This document shows positions 9,635 through 18,712 of a DNA stretch of 43,760 bases, one piece after another. Made by a program: the position numbers and the translations under genes. The DNA comes from Candidatus Azobacteroides sp. (lineage in GTDB: Bacteria > Bacteroidota > Bacteroidia > Bacteroidales > Azobacteroidaceae). Below the pieces are notes generated by a model. The model saw nothing but the letters and a program-made list of their open reading frames with translations. It was not told the DNA's origin and searched no databases. Numbering within the stretch: position 1 is the stretch's first letter; each line of letters opens with the position of its first letter. Location: NCBI GenBank assembly GCA_009783445.1, contig WRFY01000111.1, positions 1-43,760 on the forward strand, in the 5' to 3' direction.

Positions 9635-10693
9635 ATGAAAAAATGTTTATTAGTATGTTTTGCAATGAGTTTATTCATTGTTTCCTGTAAAAAGGAAGTG
9701 ATTGAAACGCAAACCTTATCGGGGTTGCTGCCTTCTAAATTTACTTATCATACGGAAGAAGGCGATACCAACCGGTTGTATATAATGAAAAATGCGAAAG
9801 GCATGGAAGTCACAGTTATCAATTGGGGGGCGCGCATTGTTTCGGCGATGGTTCCTGATAAAGCGGGGAAGTGGCAAAATGTGGTAGTGGGTTACGACAG
9901 TATTGAGCCGTATCTGAAATTGAACGATTATCACGGAGCTGTATTGGGGCGTTATGCCGGCCGCATTGCCGGCGAAACAATCTTGCTCGATCGGGTCACC
10001 TATCGTTTGCGACTGAATGATGGAAAAAATATGCTTAACGGCGGTCCCCGCGGTTTTAGCGCTCAATATTTTACCATTGAACAGCCCAACGACCAGAGTT
10101 TGATTTGTTCGTATTTTTCCAAAGAGGACGAAGAAGGTTTCCCGGGAAATTTGCAGGTCACAGTTACTTATACCGTGACGGAAGAAAACGCTATTCGTAT
10201 AGATTACCAAGCCGTTTCCAATCCGGCAACCTTTATCAATCTTTCGAATCAATCGTATTTTAATTTGTCGGGGGCGGCAGCCAGTACGCTCGAAGGTCAC
10301 CGCTTGTTTGTGGATGCGTCGACTTATACTCCGACGCGGGATGATCTGATTCCTACCGGAGCTTTCGCGAAAGTCAAAGGTACTCCGTTGGATTATACGA
10401 CTTTGCGACCCTTGAATATCAAGTATAATTACGATTTGAATTATGTCTTGAACAAGCCCGGCAAGGGAGACAAGATGGTTGCCAAAGCGGTAAGCGACTC
10501 TACGGGAATCTCGATGGAAGTATATACTACCGAACCGGGCATGCAATTTTATACCGATCAGTCGGATCCTTCTTTTTGCATGGCAACGCAGCATTTTCCC
10601 GATTCGCCGCATCAAGCGAAATTTCCATCCACCATTCTGCGGGTCGACTCCACATTTAAAAGCCAGACAGTGTATAAATTTGGGATAGAGTAG
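9635..10693 (+). CDS. Aldose 1-epimerase-like lipoprotein with altered active site
   Basis: 352 residues. The N-terminus is a lipoprotein signal with lipobox FIVSC (Cys18), so it is exported and lipid-anchored. The fold is that of GalM: RYAGRI (Arg107/Arg110 region), SYFNLSG, YDLNYVL (D267) and TTEPGMQFYT (E300, the catalytic base position). The two catalytic histidines of characterised mutarotases are replaced. The usual NxLHGG is MLNGG here (Asn135), and the usual TNHxYFNL is SNQSYFNL (Gln206). Both codons (aac, caa) were checked in the sequence. It may therefore be a sugar-binding or differently acting relative and not a standard mutarotase, although exported GalM homologues are common in Bacteroidetes. 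Monocistronic, divergent from nqrA. Confidence 0.82.
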   Translation: MKKCLLVCFAMSLFIVSCKKEVIETQTLSGLLPSKFTYHTEEGDTNRLYIMKNAKGMEVTVINWGARIVSAMVPDKAGKWQNVVVGYDSIEPYLKLNDYHGAVLGRYAGRIAGETILLDRVTYRLRLNDGKNMLNGGPRGFSAQYFTIEQPNDQSLICSYFSKEDEEGFPGNLQVTVTYTVTEENAIRIDYQAVSNPATFINLSNQSYFNLSGAAASTLEGHRLFVDASTYTPTRDDLIPTGAFAKVKGTPLDYTTLRPLNIKYNYDLNYVLNKPGKGDKMVAKAVSDSTGISMEVYTTEPGMQFYTDQSDPSFCMATQHFPDSPHQAKFPSTILRVDSTFKSQTVYKFGIE

Positions 10694-10715
10694 AAAAAGA
10701 ATACATTCGGTTTGC

Positions 10716-10740
10716 AGGAATGACTTACTATTCCTCTTTA
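10716..10740 (+). terminator. Possible weak terminator after the aldose-epimerase-like gene
   Basis: AGGAAT (10716-10721) pairs with ATTCCT (10730-10735) across an 8-nt loop and is followed by a T-rich stretch. The stem is short. Confidence 0.35.
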
Positions 10741-10765
10741 TTTTGTCCTTTTTTATAGAGGACTA

Positions 10766-10796
10766 TTGGAATAATCAAATTTTTGGCATATCTTTG
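10766..10796 (+). promoter_or_regulatory. Promoter of rsfS-ftsH-cdsA with overlapping dyad
   Basis: TTG at 10766-10768, a 20-bp spacer and TATCTTTG at 10789-10796 match the Bacteroidetes housekeeping promoter well. Transcription should begin near 10803, about 45 nt before the rsfS ATG. A 7-bp inverted repeat (TTTGGCA at 10782-10788, TGCCAAA at 10795-10801, 6-bp spacer) is centred on the -7 box and would be a suitable operator. Confidence 0.7.
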
Positions 10797-10847
10797 CCAA
10801 ATTGTAAATAAACTAATTAACATAATAAAGAAGAATTAAATAAGTCA

Positions 10848-11207
10848 ATGAATGAAACTAATATTTTAGTAAACACTATCATTGAGGCGCTCCAAGAAAA
10901 AAAAGGAAAGAAAATTATTACAATGGATTTATCCAAGTTAGAAGGCGCTATTTGTAAATATTTTGTTATTGCTCAAGGAAATACGCCTACGCAAGTTTCT
11001 GCTTTGTCCGATTCGGTGTGGGATTTGGTATATGAGCGGTTGCATGAAAAACCGTTAGGGGCTATTGGCATGAAAGAAGCGCAATGGATTGCAATGGATT
11101 ATGGAACAATTATATTGCATATTTTTATTCCTCATCTCCGCGAGTACTATAATTTGGAAAATTTATGGGCAGATGCCGACGTGACTGAAATTCATGATAT
11201 TATATGA
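10848..11207 (+). CDS. rsfS: Ribosome silencing factor RsfS
   Basis: 119 residues, the typical RsfS/Iojap length. Recognised by the order KKGKKIITMDLSKLEGAICK, YFVIAQGNTPTQVSALSD, then EAQWIAMDYGTIILHIF and the C-terminal REYYNLENLWADA. It binds ribosomal protein uL14 on the 50S subunit and blocks subunit joining when nutrients are scarce. It heads a three-gene operon with ftsH and cdsA; its stop overlaps the ftsH start by 4 bp. The same order is familiar from other Bacteroidales. Confidence is high. Confidence 0.94.
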   Translation: MNETNILVNTIIEALQEKKGKKIITMDLSKLEGAICKYFVIAQGNTPTQVSALSDSVWDLVYERLHEKPLGAIGMKEAQWIAMDYGTIILHIFIPHLREYYNLENLWADADVTEIHDII

Positions 11208-13273
11208 ACGAACAAAAGAACGCAAACAACAATAGTAATAAACAAAACAACAAATCTCCTAAAGATAATAATAACAAAAAGCCCGTCAAATTTGGGGTCA
11301 ATTGGATGTATTTTCTGATTCTTCTCATGTTGGGCGCTATTTTTTTTATCAATAGGGATCCTTCCAACAATCGGAATGTCAATTGGAGCGAATTTCAACG
11401 CTTGATGCAGGATAATTCTTTTAGCGAATTAAGCGTCAATCTCAACGACAACAAAGTAATCGCTAAAATCAAACCAGAAAAGGTCAATATTATTTTAGGA
11501 ACGGATAGTCTTGTTCGACCGAATCCTTTATTGGGCAATCCGGAAGCAACGGTTACCGTAACCATTCCCTCTGCTGATCGTTTTTCCGATTTTTACGAAA
11601 AAACAGCGAGCGCTTATGGAATTGACGCTACGGTAAAATACGAAGACGGACATAGCTTATTGTGGAGCATCCTTGTCAATCTGTTTCCCGTTCTTGTGTT
11701 GGTATTCCTTTGGGTATTCATCATGCGGAGAATGTCCGGAGGCGGCGGAGGCGGAATATTCAGCGTAGGCAAAACCAAAGCGCAAATTTATGATAAATCG
11801 TCGCCTAATTCCAAAAAAGTTACTTTTAAGGATGTAGCGGGATTGTCGGAAGCTAAACAGGAAGTGGAAGAAATTGTAGATTTTTTAAAAAATCCGGGAA
11901 AATATACCGATTTGGGCGCTAAAATTCCGAAAGGAGCTTTGCTGGTAGGCCCTCCGGGAACTGGTAAAACCCTGTTGGCAAAGGCAGTAGCTGGTGAAGC
12001 AGATGTTCCATTTTTTTCTCTTTCGGGTTCTGATTTTGTAGAAATGTTTGTGGGCGTAGGCGCTTCGAGGGTACGCGATTTGTTTCGTCAAGCCAAAGAT
12101 AAAGCGCCGTGCATCGTTTTTATTGATGAAATAGACGCCGTAGGCCGCGCTCGGGGGCGCAATCCGAACATGGGCGCCAACGATGAACGCGAAAATACCT
12201 TGAATCAGTTGTTGACGGAAATGGACGGATTTGGCTCAAACAGCGGCGTCATCATTCTGGCGGCTACCAATCGGGTCGATATTCTGGACAAGGCTTTGCT
12301 GCGAGCCGGACGTTTCGACCGCCAAATCAATGTGGATTTGCCGGAATTGAATGAACGGAAAGAAATTTTTGTTGTTCACTTGCGGAACATCAAAATAGAC
12401 GAATCGGTCGACACCGAGTTTCTCGCCCGTCAGACGCCCGGATTTTCAGGGGCCGACATCGCTAATGTATGCAACGAAGCCGCCTTAATCGCTGCCCGCA
12501 ACGGAAAAGAATTTGTTCAGAAAGAAGATTTCATGAATGCCGTAGACCGTATTGTAGGCGGTCTGGAAAAGAAAGCGAAAGTGACGACGGTCGAAGAACG
12601 CCGAACGATTGCGCTCCACGAAGCTGGACATGCTACCTTGAGCTGGATGTTGGAATTTGCCAATCCGTTGGTCAAAGTGACGATTGTTCCGCGGGGAAAA
12701 GCTTTAGGCGCCGCTTGGTACATGCCGGAAGAAAGGCAGATCACGACCTATCAGCAGTTACAGGATGAAATGTGTGCTACATTGGGCGGACGCGCAGCCG
12801 AAGATTTATTTCTGGGAAAAATTTCTACCGGCGCTGCCAATGATTTGGAAAGAGTAACCAAACAAGCTTACGCGATGGTTGTTTATTATGGAATGAGTAC
12901 GCGATTGCCTAATTTGAATTATTACGATACGACGGGTCAAGATTGGGGTTTCGAAAAACCATATAGCGACGAAACGGCCCGCTTAATCGACGAGGAAGTA
13001 AAGCGGATTATCAATGAACAATACAACCGAGCCAAAGAAATACTTACAGAACACAACAACCAGCATAGAGCATTGACAAAAGTTCTACTGGATAGAGAAG
13101 TTATTTATGCCGACGATTTGGAACGCATATTCGGCAGACGAAAATGGCTGTCTCGTTCTCAAGAAATTTTGGAACAACAAACCTTGGTCAATCCCGATAA
13201 AGCGGCTATTGAGCTTTTGAAAGATCCGGATAAGGAGAAAGGGGAAAAGGAAAAGAGGGAAAAGGGAAGCTAA
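11204..13273 (+). CDS. ftsH: ATP-dependent zinc metalloprotease FtsH
   Basis: 689 residues, starting in an ATGA overlap with rsfS. Order of parts: a short Asn/Lys-rich cytoplasmic N-tail, membrane helix 1 (about 30-47), a periplasmic domain, membrane helix 2 (about 150-172), a Gly-rich linker, an AAA+ domain with Walker A GPPGTGKT (249-256), Walker [13 protein letters not shown] and the arginine fingers of RAGRFDRQ, then the M41 protease domain with zinc motif HEAGH (472-476). It degrades misassembled membrane proteins and short-lived regulators. The tail is rich in Lys/Glu. All catalytic motifs are intact. Confidence 0.97.
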   Translation: MNEQKNANNNSNKQNNKSPKDNNNKKPVKFGVNWMYFLILLMLGAIFFINRDPSNNRNVNWSEFQRLMQDNSFSELSVNLNDNKVIAKIKPEKVNIILGTDSLVRPNPLLGNPEATVTVTIPSADRFSDFYEKTASAYGIDATVKYEDGHSLLWSILVNLFPVLVLVFLWVFIMRRMSGGGGGGIFSVGKTKAQIYDKSSPNSKKVTFKDVAGLSEAKQEVEEIVDFLKNPGKYTDLGAKIPKGALLVGPPGTGKTLLAKAVAGEADVPFFSLSGSDFVEMFVGVGASRVRDLFRQAKDKAPCIVFIDEIDAVGRARGRNPNMGANDERENTLNQLLTEMDGFGSNSGVIILAATNRVDILDKALLRAGRFDRQINVDLPELNERKEIFVVHLRNIKIDESVDTEFLARQTPGFSGADIANVCNEAALIAARNGKEFVQKEDFMNAVDRIVGGLEKKAKVTTVEERRTIALHEAGHATLSWMLEFANPLVKVTIVPRGKALGAAWYMPEERQITTYQQLQDEMCATLGGRAAEDLFLGKISTGAANDLERVTKQAYAMVVYYGMSTRLPNLNYYDTTGQDWGFEKPYSDETARLIDEEVKRIINEQYNRAKEILTEHNNQHRALTKVLLDREVIYADDLERIFGRRKWLSRSQEILEQQTLVNPDKAAIELLKDPDKEKGEKEKREKGS

Positions 13274-13282
13274 AATTTTCCA

Positions 13283-14122
13283 ATGAAAAATAAGAATTTC
13301 ATACTGAGATTAGTAACCGGAAGCGTGTATGTCGCTTTGGTGGTAGGGGGAATTTTTTTGGGTCCGTATGCTTTTGTCTGTTTATTTTCTATTGTTGTAA
13401 TTCTTTGCCTAAAGGAATTTTACGGATTAGTCAATGCGCAAAAAAGAGCGCAAATCAGTTGGGGGTATAATTGTTTTGGCGGACTGCTTTTGTTTCTTTC
13501 CGCTTATCTGTATGTTGCAGAAATTTCTCCTTATTTTGTTTTCTTTCTTTATCTGCTGTATGTTGTAAGTGTTTTTGTTGGAGAATTATACGAAAAAAGA
13601 CAAGATCCGCTGATTCATTCGGCCTATATTTTTTTAGGACAAATCTATATTGCCTTACCTTTGTCGCTGTTGAATATGATCGCCTTTTCGCAGGTCGAGA
13701 TGGGAAAGGCAATCTATCATCCGCTCCTGATTTTGGCTTTGTTTGTATTTATCTGGATCAACGATTCCGGCGCTTATGTAACAGGGATGCTTTTGGGAAA
13801 ACACCAACTGTTTAAGCGCATTTCTCCTAACAAAACGTGGGAAGGATTCGCAGGCGGATTATTATTTACGATCGCCGTTTCTTTTGTATTTGCTCATTTT
13901 GAACGGCAAATGCCTCTTTATCATTGGATCGGATTGGCTGTCGTGGTGGTAATTTTTGCTACCTGGGGCGATTTGGTTGAATCGTTAATGAAGCGGACGC
14001 TGGAAATAAAAGATTCCGGTAAAATCCTGCCTGGCCACGGCGGTTTTTTAGATCGGTTCGATAGTTTACTGGTGGCTATTTATGGCGTTTTGTTTTACAT
14101 GCAACTGTTTATTCGAAATTAA
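13283..14122 (+). CDS. cdsA: Phosphatidate cytidylyltransferase
   Basis: 279 residues, about eight membrane segments. The C-terminal signature SLMKRTLEIKDSGKILPGHG followed by GFLDRFDS is the CDP-diglyceride synthetase pattern. It makes CDP-diacylglycerol from phosphatidic acid and CTP at the inner membrane, the branch point of phospholipid synthesis. It begins 9 bp after ftsH and is the last gene of the operon. Its 3' end overlaps the convergent PorT-like gene by 14 bp, so no terminator separates them. Confidence 0.95.
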   Translation: MKNKNFILRLVTGSVYVALVVGGIFLGPYAFVCLFSIVVILCLKEFYGLVNAQKRAQISWGYNCFGGLLLFLSAYLYVAEISPYFVFFLYLLYVVSVFVGELYEKRQDPLIHSAYIFLGQIYIALPLSLLNMIAFSQVEMGKAIYHPLLILALFVFIWINDSGAYVTGMLLGKHQLFKRISPNKTWEGFAGGLLFTIAVSFVFAHFERQMPLYHWIGLAVVVVIFATWGDLVESLMKRTLEIKDSGKILPGHGGFLDRFDSLLVAIYGVLFYMQLFIRN

Positions 14123-14816
14123 AAGTAAGCGAAATCATTCGGTTTACTCCTTTAGAAACCGCATTTGCATATTTGATCAGGTTTTTGTCAGTAATATCCA
14201 TACGGTTATGTTCGATCATGTCCTTCAGTCCAAAACTGAAACGCAATTCCGGCGCTATTTTGATAATCGGCAAATAGAAATCGCAACCTACGCCCACCGT
14301 GACTCCATAATCTATTGGTTTCAAGAAAATGGCCTCGTCGGCTTTTCGGCCTAAATCCAAAGCCGAATAAACTCCTGCGATGAGATAAGGACGGTAATTA
14401 TTCAACCGCATCGAACGAATTTTTAAATCTAAGGGTACAGTCATGTAGTTTGAACGCACAACCGTCGAATAAGTTTGTCCTGTAGAAGGTTCTACAAATT
14501 CAAATTGTTTATCTCCAAAATGCAGCATGGGCGTAAAGCGAAGATTCATAGAAGGATTCAAATATAAATCGCCCAACAGTCCCACACTGAATCCCGGAGA
14601 ATAATTAGGAATTGTAGCAAACCACGTTTCGCCTTCCTCCGATAGAATTCCTGAATTCGTTAACAAAATATCCTGAAAATTCATCCCCACCGAAATTCCA
14701 AAGTGATACAACTTTTGGTCGCCATAGGGTTGATTCTTCACTTTCTGTTTTTGTGCAAAAAGATGAATGGAAAAAAAAAGACAAAAACACAAAAATATAG
14801 ATATTGTTTTACACAT
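14109..14816 (-). CDS. porT: PorT-like outer-membrane beta-barrel protein
   Basis: 235 residues with a signal peptide (MCKTISIFLCFCLFFSIHLF, cleavage near AQKQ). The rest alternates polar and hydrophobic residues as in an eight-strand barrel and ends in Phe-Glu (ISLTFNFE). Order and spacing of YHFGISVGMNFQD, SPGFSVGLLGDLYL, MNLRFTPMLHFGDKQFEF and DLKIRSMRLNNYRPYLIAG resemble Porphyromonas PorT, a component of the type IX secretion system, in both length and motifs. The broader PorT-family label also covers unrelated small barrels, so the T9SS role is an inference. It overlaps cdsA tail to tail and lies about 70 bp downstream of a LolC/E-type permease gene on the same strand. Confidence 0.7.
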   Translation of the reverse strand: MCKTISIFLCFCLFFSIHLFAQKQKVKNQPYGDQKLYHFGISVGMNFQDILLTNSGILSEEGETWFATIPNYSPGFSVGLLGDLYLNPSMNLRFTPMLHFGDKQFEFVEPSTGQTYSTVVRSNYMTVPLDLKIRSMRLNNYRPYLIAGVYSALDLGRKADEAIFLKPIDYGVTVGVGCDFYLPIIKIAPELRFSFGLKDMIEHNRMDITDKNLIKYANAVSKGVNRMISLTFNFE

Positions 14817-14885
14817 ATCGCAGGTTTAGTTATAATAACGTAAAAAATGAACGACTTATTGTTAAGAAGTTCTCTAAAAACTTAT

Positions 14886-16130
14886 TTATTCAAACTGAAT
14901 TGTTTTTACGGGAGAAATTTTTGCCACTATATAGGATGGACCAATCAATATCAGGAGCGTGAGAATGAGAGTTCCCACGTTGATGAGAATGAGAATAAAG
15001 AAATTCAATTCGACAGGAACTTTTTCCACATAATAAATTTCCGGATTCAATTTCAGAATGCCGGTTAATTTTTGGAGAAAGCAAATGCCCAAAGCAATGA
15101 TGTTTCCCCACAAAAGGCCTTTTCCGATCAAAAAAGCGGCAATATACAGAAATATTTTGCGAATGCGGGTATTATTTTCGCCCAAGGCTTTCAGCAAGCC
15201 GATCATGTTGGCGCGTTCCAGAATGATGATCAATAATCCGGATATCATGGAAAAACCGGCGACAAGCAGCATCAACAGCAAAATGACGATTACATTGGTA
15301 TTCAATACGTCTAACCAAGCAAAAATCATAGGGTTGAGTTGTTTTATGGAACAGGTGAAATAATGATGTCCCAGCCGATCGGTTTGCATTTCCATGTCGA
15401 AATAAATTTGCTCGTATGTCTGATCCAATTTATTGTAATCTTTCACCAATATTTCCAATCCGCTTACTAAATCGTCGTCCCAGCCGCTTGTGCGGCGAAC
15501 TTGCTTGATATCTCCCAATATAAATAGTTTGTCGTAGTCGGCAAAATTGGTTTGGTATATTCCCGAAATACGGTATTTCCGCGCGCGAACCGGTTCTTGA
15601 ATAAAATAGCATATAAAAGAATCTCCTAATCGCAAGTTCAATTGATCAGCAATGTTTTTGGATATCAGTATATCCGTGCAGGAAGAATCGGGACGAATAT
15701 GCAGTATGTCTCCTTCCAGCAAATTTTGTTTGAAAAAATTCCAGTCGAAATTTTCATCGACCCCTTTTAGTACGACCCCTTGAAAATCGTCATTGGTTTT
15801 GATAATAGCCGGTTTGGTGGCAAACGCTTGAATATGCCGAATATTAGGCATCGCTTTCAAACGGTTCAGTAAACTGTCGCTGAATGCGATCGGTTGCGTT
15901 TCGTAGGAAGTATTGGTGTCGAAATTGCTTATTTGGATATGCGAACCAAATCCGATCACTTTGTTTCGCACTTCTTTCTTAAATCCAATTACGATCGATA
16001 CCGATAAAATCATCACGGCCAATCCCAACGCCATACTGATTATTGCCATTCGAATAGCGGGAGGAGATACTTGTTTCTCTCCTTCCGGATGAAAATAAAT
16101 TCGACGGGCAATAAACAATTCGCGGTTCAT
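14886..16130 (-). CDS. ABC transporter permease, LolC/LolE (FtsX-like) type
   Basis: 414 residues. The cytoplasmic start MNRELFIARRIYF is typical for LolC/E. Membrane segment 1 is about 28-50, then a long periplasmic MacB_PCD-type domain, then three membrane segments in the last 140 residues (around VIVILLLMLLVAGFSMISGL, ILERANMIGLLKALG in the loop, and the final LILTLLILIGPSYIVA). It probably extracts lipoproteins from the inner membrane for transfer towards the outer membrane. The ATPase partner is not in this window. It starts within the stop of the aminotransferase gene (ATGA overlap at 16130-16127), so the two are coupled. Confidence 0.86.
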   Translation of the reverse strand: MNRELFIARRIYFHPEGEKQVSPPAIRMAIISMALGLAVMILSVSIVIGFKKEVRNKVIGFGSHIQISNFDTNTSYETQPIAFSDSLLNRLKAMPNIRHIQAFATKPAIIKTNDDFQGVVLKGVDENFDWNFFKQNLLEGDILHIRPDSSCTDILISKNIADQLNLRLGDSFICYFIQEPVRARKYRISGIYQTNFADYDKLFILGDIKQVRRTSGWDDDLVSGLEILVKDYNKLDQTYEQIYFDMEMQTDRLGHHYFTCSIKQLNPMIFAWLDVLNTNVIVILLLMLLVAGFSMISGLLIIILERANMIGLLKALGENNTRIRKIFLYIAAFLIGKGLLWGNIIALGICFLQKLTGILKLNPEIYYVEKVPVELNFFILILINVGTLILTLLILIGPSYIVAKISPVKTIQFE

Positions 16131-17329
16131 ACAACTTTCATTTTATTGTATTCATCCAAGGCTCTTTCGAGTATCTGCATGGCTTTTTGCAACTCTTCTT
16201 TTTTTAGCACATACGCAATTCTCACCTCATTTTTCCCTAAACCGGGTTGCGTATAAAAACCGGATGCAGGAGCCATGAAAATCGTTTGTCCTTCGTATTC
16301 AAAATCGGAAAGACACCAGGCGCAAAATTGATCGGCATCGTCCACCGGCAAGCGGGCTATGGTGTAAAAAGATCCCATCGGAATAGGGGAATAGACGCCG
16401 GGAATTTTGTTTAAAGTATCTACTAAATAATTACGGCGTTCCAGAAATTCTTCGTACACCTCCATCATGTAGTCGTCCGATGTGTTCAGAGAGGCTTCCG
16501 CCACAATTTGTCCCAATAACGGAGGACTTAAACGTGCTTGACAGAATTTCATGAGCGTTTTGCGCAATTCTTTGTTTTTGGTGATCAGCATGCCTATCCG
16601 GATGCCGCATTCGCTGTATCTCTTAGAAACTGAATCGATGAGTACTACATGATCTTCAATTCCCACCAAATGCAAAGCGCTGATATAAGGAGATCCAGTA
16701 TAAATGAATTCGCGATATACTTCGTCGGAAAACAGATACAAGTCGTATTTTTTCACCAAGTCGCGGATTTTATTCATTTCCGCTCGGCTATATAAATAGC
16801 CGCTTGGATTGTTCGGATTGCAGATCAGGATTCCTTTGGTATTTTTGTTGATGAGCGCTTCGAATTTTTCAATGGGCGGCAAAGCAAAGCCTTCTTCAAT
16901 GCTGGAAGCAACGGTACGAATCACAGCGCCCACCGAAATTGCAAAAGCCATGTAGTTGGCGTAAGCCGGTTCGGGAACTATGATTTCATCGCCCGGATTT
17001 AAACAAGCCATCAGGGCAAACAAAACCGCTTCCGAACCGCCGGCTGTAATGATGATATCGTCGGCGCTTACATTGATTTTGAATTTGGAATAGTAAGTCG
17101 TTAATTTTTCTCTAAAACTGCGGAATCCATCACTGGGACTGTATTCCAATATGCTCCGATCTAAATGGCGAATGGCATTTAATCCGATTTCTGGGGTAGG
17201 AATATCGGGTTGACCTATATTCAAATGATAGACTTTCAACCCTCTCGCTTTGGCCGAATCGGACAAAGGAGCTAATTTGCGAATGGGGGAAGCTGGTACT
17301 TCAATCCCGCGCGTTGAAATTTTTGGCAT
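16127..17329 (-). CDS. Pyridoxal-phosphate-dependent aminotransferase (class I/II)
   Basis: 400 residues from ATG at 17329 (MPKISTRGIEVPASPIRKL). An upstream extension of 11 codons is possible but does not fit the family. Motifs: NIGQPDIPTPE near the start, NPNNPSGYLY, the SDEVYREF aspartate, and the PLP lysine in DSVSKRYSECGIRIGML. The SKRYSxCGxRIG variant, in place of SKxxxxxGxRxG, is usual for a Bacteroidetes subgroup annotated as aspartate-type aminotransferase. It is cytoplasmic and transfers an amino group between an amino acid and a 2-oxo acid; the precise substrate is not clear. Its stop overlaps the permease start. Confidence 0.88.
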   Translation of the reverse strand: MPKISTRGIEVPASPIRKLAPLSDSAKARGLKVYHLNIGQPDIPTPEIGLNAIRHLDRSILEYSPSDGFRSFREKLTTYYSKFKINVSADDIIITAGGSEAVLFALMACLNPGDEIIVPEPAYANYMAFAISVGAVIRTVASSIEEGFALPPIEKFEALINKNTKGILICNPNNPSGYLYSRAEMNKIRDLVKKYDLYLFSDEVYREFIYTGSPYISALHLVGIEDHVVLIDSVSKRYSECGIRIGMLITKNKELRKTLMKFCQARLSPPLLGQIVAEASLNTSDDYMMEVYEEFLERRNYLVDTLNKIPGVYSPIPMGSFYTIARLPVDDADQFCAWCLSDFEYEGQTIFMAPASGFYTQPGLGKNEVRIAYVLKKEELQKAMQILERALDEYNKMKVV

Positions 17330-17814
17330 GAAAAAAATACTTGTATGTAAAAAACTGTGCAAAAGTAGTAAGTTTTTTTAATGGATTGCTATGAATCTCA
17401 TCAAAATTATCCATTACCGCTTTGCAATTTAACATATAGAACGGACAGTACGCAGTCAGCAAAATAGGAGGGCATATTCCTTGTAAAAATGACCCAAATA
17501 CATGCAAAAGTAGTTGATAAAAAGAAAAATATTTCTGAAAATAAGAATGTTGATTGAAATTTAAAAAAATAACAATAATTTTACAGTCGATAATTTAAGT
17601 TTAATATTTTATAGGATAGATCAGTAAGAATATTTTTCAAAATATTGATGAAAGATAATTGTATTGGGGATGGCGCATGAGGAGATGGCGACGCCATCCG
17701 TTTCGCTCCTTGCGTCGCCAGCGGGCAGCCCGTTAGCGACAATTTCTGGCAACAGTGCAAATTTAAAAATTAAAAGAAAACAGCGTAAATTTTGACAGAA
17801 AAAACCTAAATAAA
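17330..17814. other. 485-bp intergenic region, AT-rich with a GC-rich hairpin
   Basis: No convincing gene is present. The minus-strand sequence caaaagta at 17360-17367 reads TACTTTTG and probably serves as -7 box of the aminotransferase gene; a second TACTTTTG lies near 17505-17512. A long AT-rich stretch follows, then an abruptly GC-rich 17665-17755 with an inverted repeat (separate entry). The contrast suggests an insertion or remnant. Confidence 0.5.
17686..17720. repeat. GC-rich inverted repeat, 9-bp arms
   Basis: TGGCGACGC (17686-17694) and GCGTCGCCA (17712-17720) are perfect reverse complements around a 17-nt loop. There is no T-run on either side, so a terminator is unlikely. It stands out against the AT-rich surroundings and resembles in style the TGGCGGCG/CGCCGCCA hairpin at 30114-30161. 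Confidence 0.55.
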
Positions 17815-18459
17815 ATGAAAGCAATAAGACTAATTTTAATTTTTCTTGTAGGCGTATCTCTGACTTATTTGACTTACAAAAGCAAGTACCAAACTTTCTT
17901 TTTTGAGGACATAATTTGGACAGGACTAATTTCGATCGGGTTATTTATTTTTTTATGGACAATAATCAAAGACATTCGACAGTTCAATAAAGAAAAGAAG
18001 TTTCAAAATTTTTCATTGACTTTTTTTTGTATTCTTTTCATTTCAGCCACTTTGATCTTGAAGATAAAAAACAATAATAATTTCAACAAGCCGACACTTT
18101 TGAAAGTTTTTTATAACGGAGATTATAACGGAACAGGAATTGACTTCAAGGCTGACGGAACATATATTTTTGACAATTCAGCAATAGGAGTAAGTGAATA
18201 TTTCTATGGAACTTATGAGATGAACGGAAATAAAATAACAATGGACAAAGATACAATAGACAACATAACGAACTTAAAATATTTGGAAATTCGGCACAAA
18301 CAGAGTGGGGGAGGGGAAAAAGTTTTATATTTGTATCAAGTTGACAGTTTAGGAAATTTAATTGAGCGCTCAAACAATGAATACAGAGTTATTATTGACA
18401 ATCGAAAAAATAAACTGCCTCTAACGAGTTCTTATGTTTATGGTCGCATAAACGAATGA
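17815..18459 (+). CDS. Unknown membrane protein with C-terminal lipocalin-like domain
   Basis: 214 residues from ATG at 17815. Three hydrophobic segments are seen (about 5-22, 33-55 and 68-86), followed by a soluble half of about 125 residues. The soluble part contains FYNGDYNGTGIDFKADGTYI and then FDNS...EYFYGTYEMNGNKITMDK, a repeating pattern of beta strands like small lipocalin-type or META-like stress domains in Bacteroidetes. No family can be named with confidence. Base composition is markedly AT-richer than the neighbours, and the gene is alone between an aminotransferase and dnaK genes pointing away, which is compatible with recent acquisition. Confidence 0.65.
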   Translation: MKAIRLILIFLVGVSLTYLTYKSKYQTFFFEDIIWTGLISIGLFIFLWTIIKDIRQFNKEKKFQNFSLTFFCILFISATLILKIKNNNNFNKPTLLKVFYNGDYNGTGIDFKADGTYIFDNSAIGVSEYFYGTYEMNGNKITMDKDTIDNITNLKYLEIRHKQSGGGEKVLYLYQVDSLGNLIERSNNEYRVIIDNRKNKLPLTSSYVYGRINE

Positions 18460-18487
18460 AGCAAAAAAGCATAAGTCAAAAGTATTA

Positions 18488-18507
18488 TTTCACTTTGAAA
18501 AGTGAAA
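18488..18507. repeat. Short inverted repeat after the unknown membrane gene
   Basis: TTTCACTT (18488-18495) and AAGTGAAA (18500-18507) pair around a 4-nt loop, 29 bp after the stop. No clear T-run follows on the plus strand, so it is at best a weak terminator or a binding site. Confidence 0.35.
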
Positions 18508-18642
18508 ATTCAAGGAATTATTAAATAAATACAAATAACTTACGCAAAGACAACGGAAAAACCTGAATTTCAAAACACGCATCAAACGTTTGATTGGAAC
18601 TTAGGAGTTGAATTTTGCCGTCTGTTGATTTAGGACACGACT

Positions 18643-18680
18643 AAAAAATCGCAGTAAATAAGCTTATTTACTGCGATTTC
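18643..18680 (-). terminator. Rho-independent terminator of dnaK
   Basis: A perfect 34-bp palindrome (18646-18679, central half AATCGCAGTAAATAAG) lies 33 bp past the dnaK stop. Read on the minus strand it ends in TTTTTTAG, the expected U-run. Confidence 0.85.
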
Positions 18681-18712
18681 CTTAATTGCTAACTATCATT
18701 TGTAGTTGATTT

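Noticed and set aside
9716..10615. Minus-strand frame of 299 codons
   Set aside because: Antisense shadow of the aldose-epimerase-like gene; no start signal, promoter or domain.
17301..17507. Minus-strand frame of 68 codons upstream of the aminotransferase
   Set aside because: Overlaps the aminotransferase start out of frame; the region looks like promoter DNA with TACTTTTG boxes.
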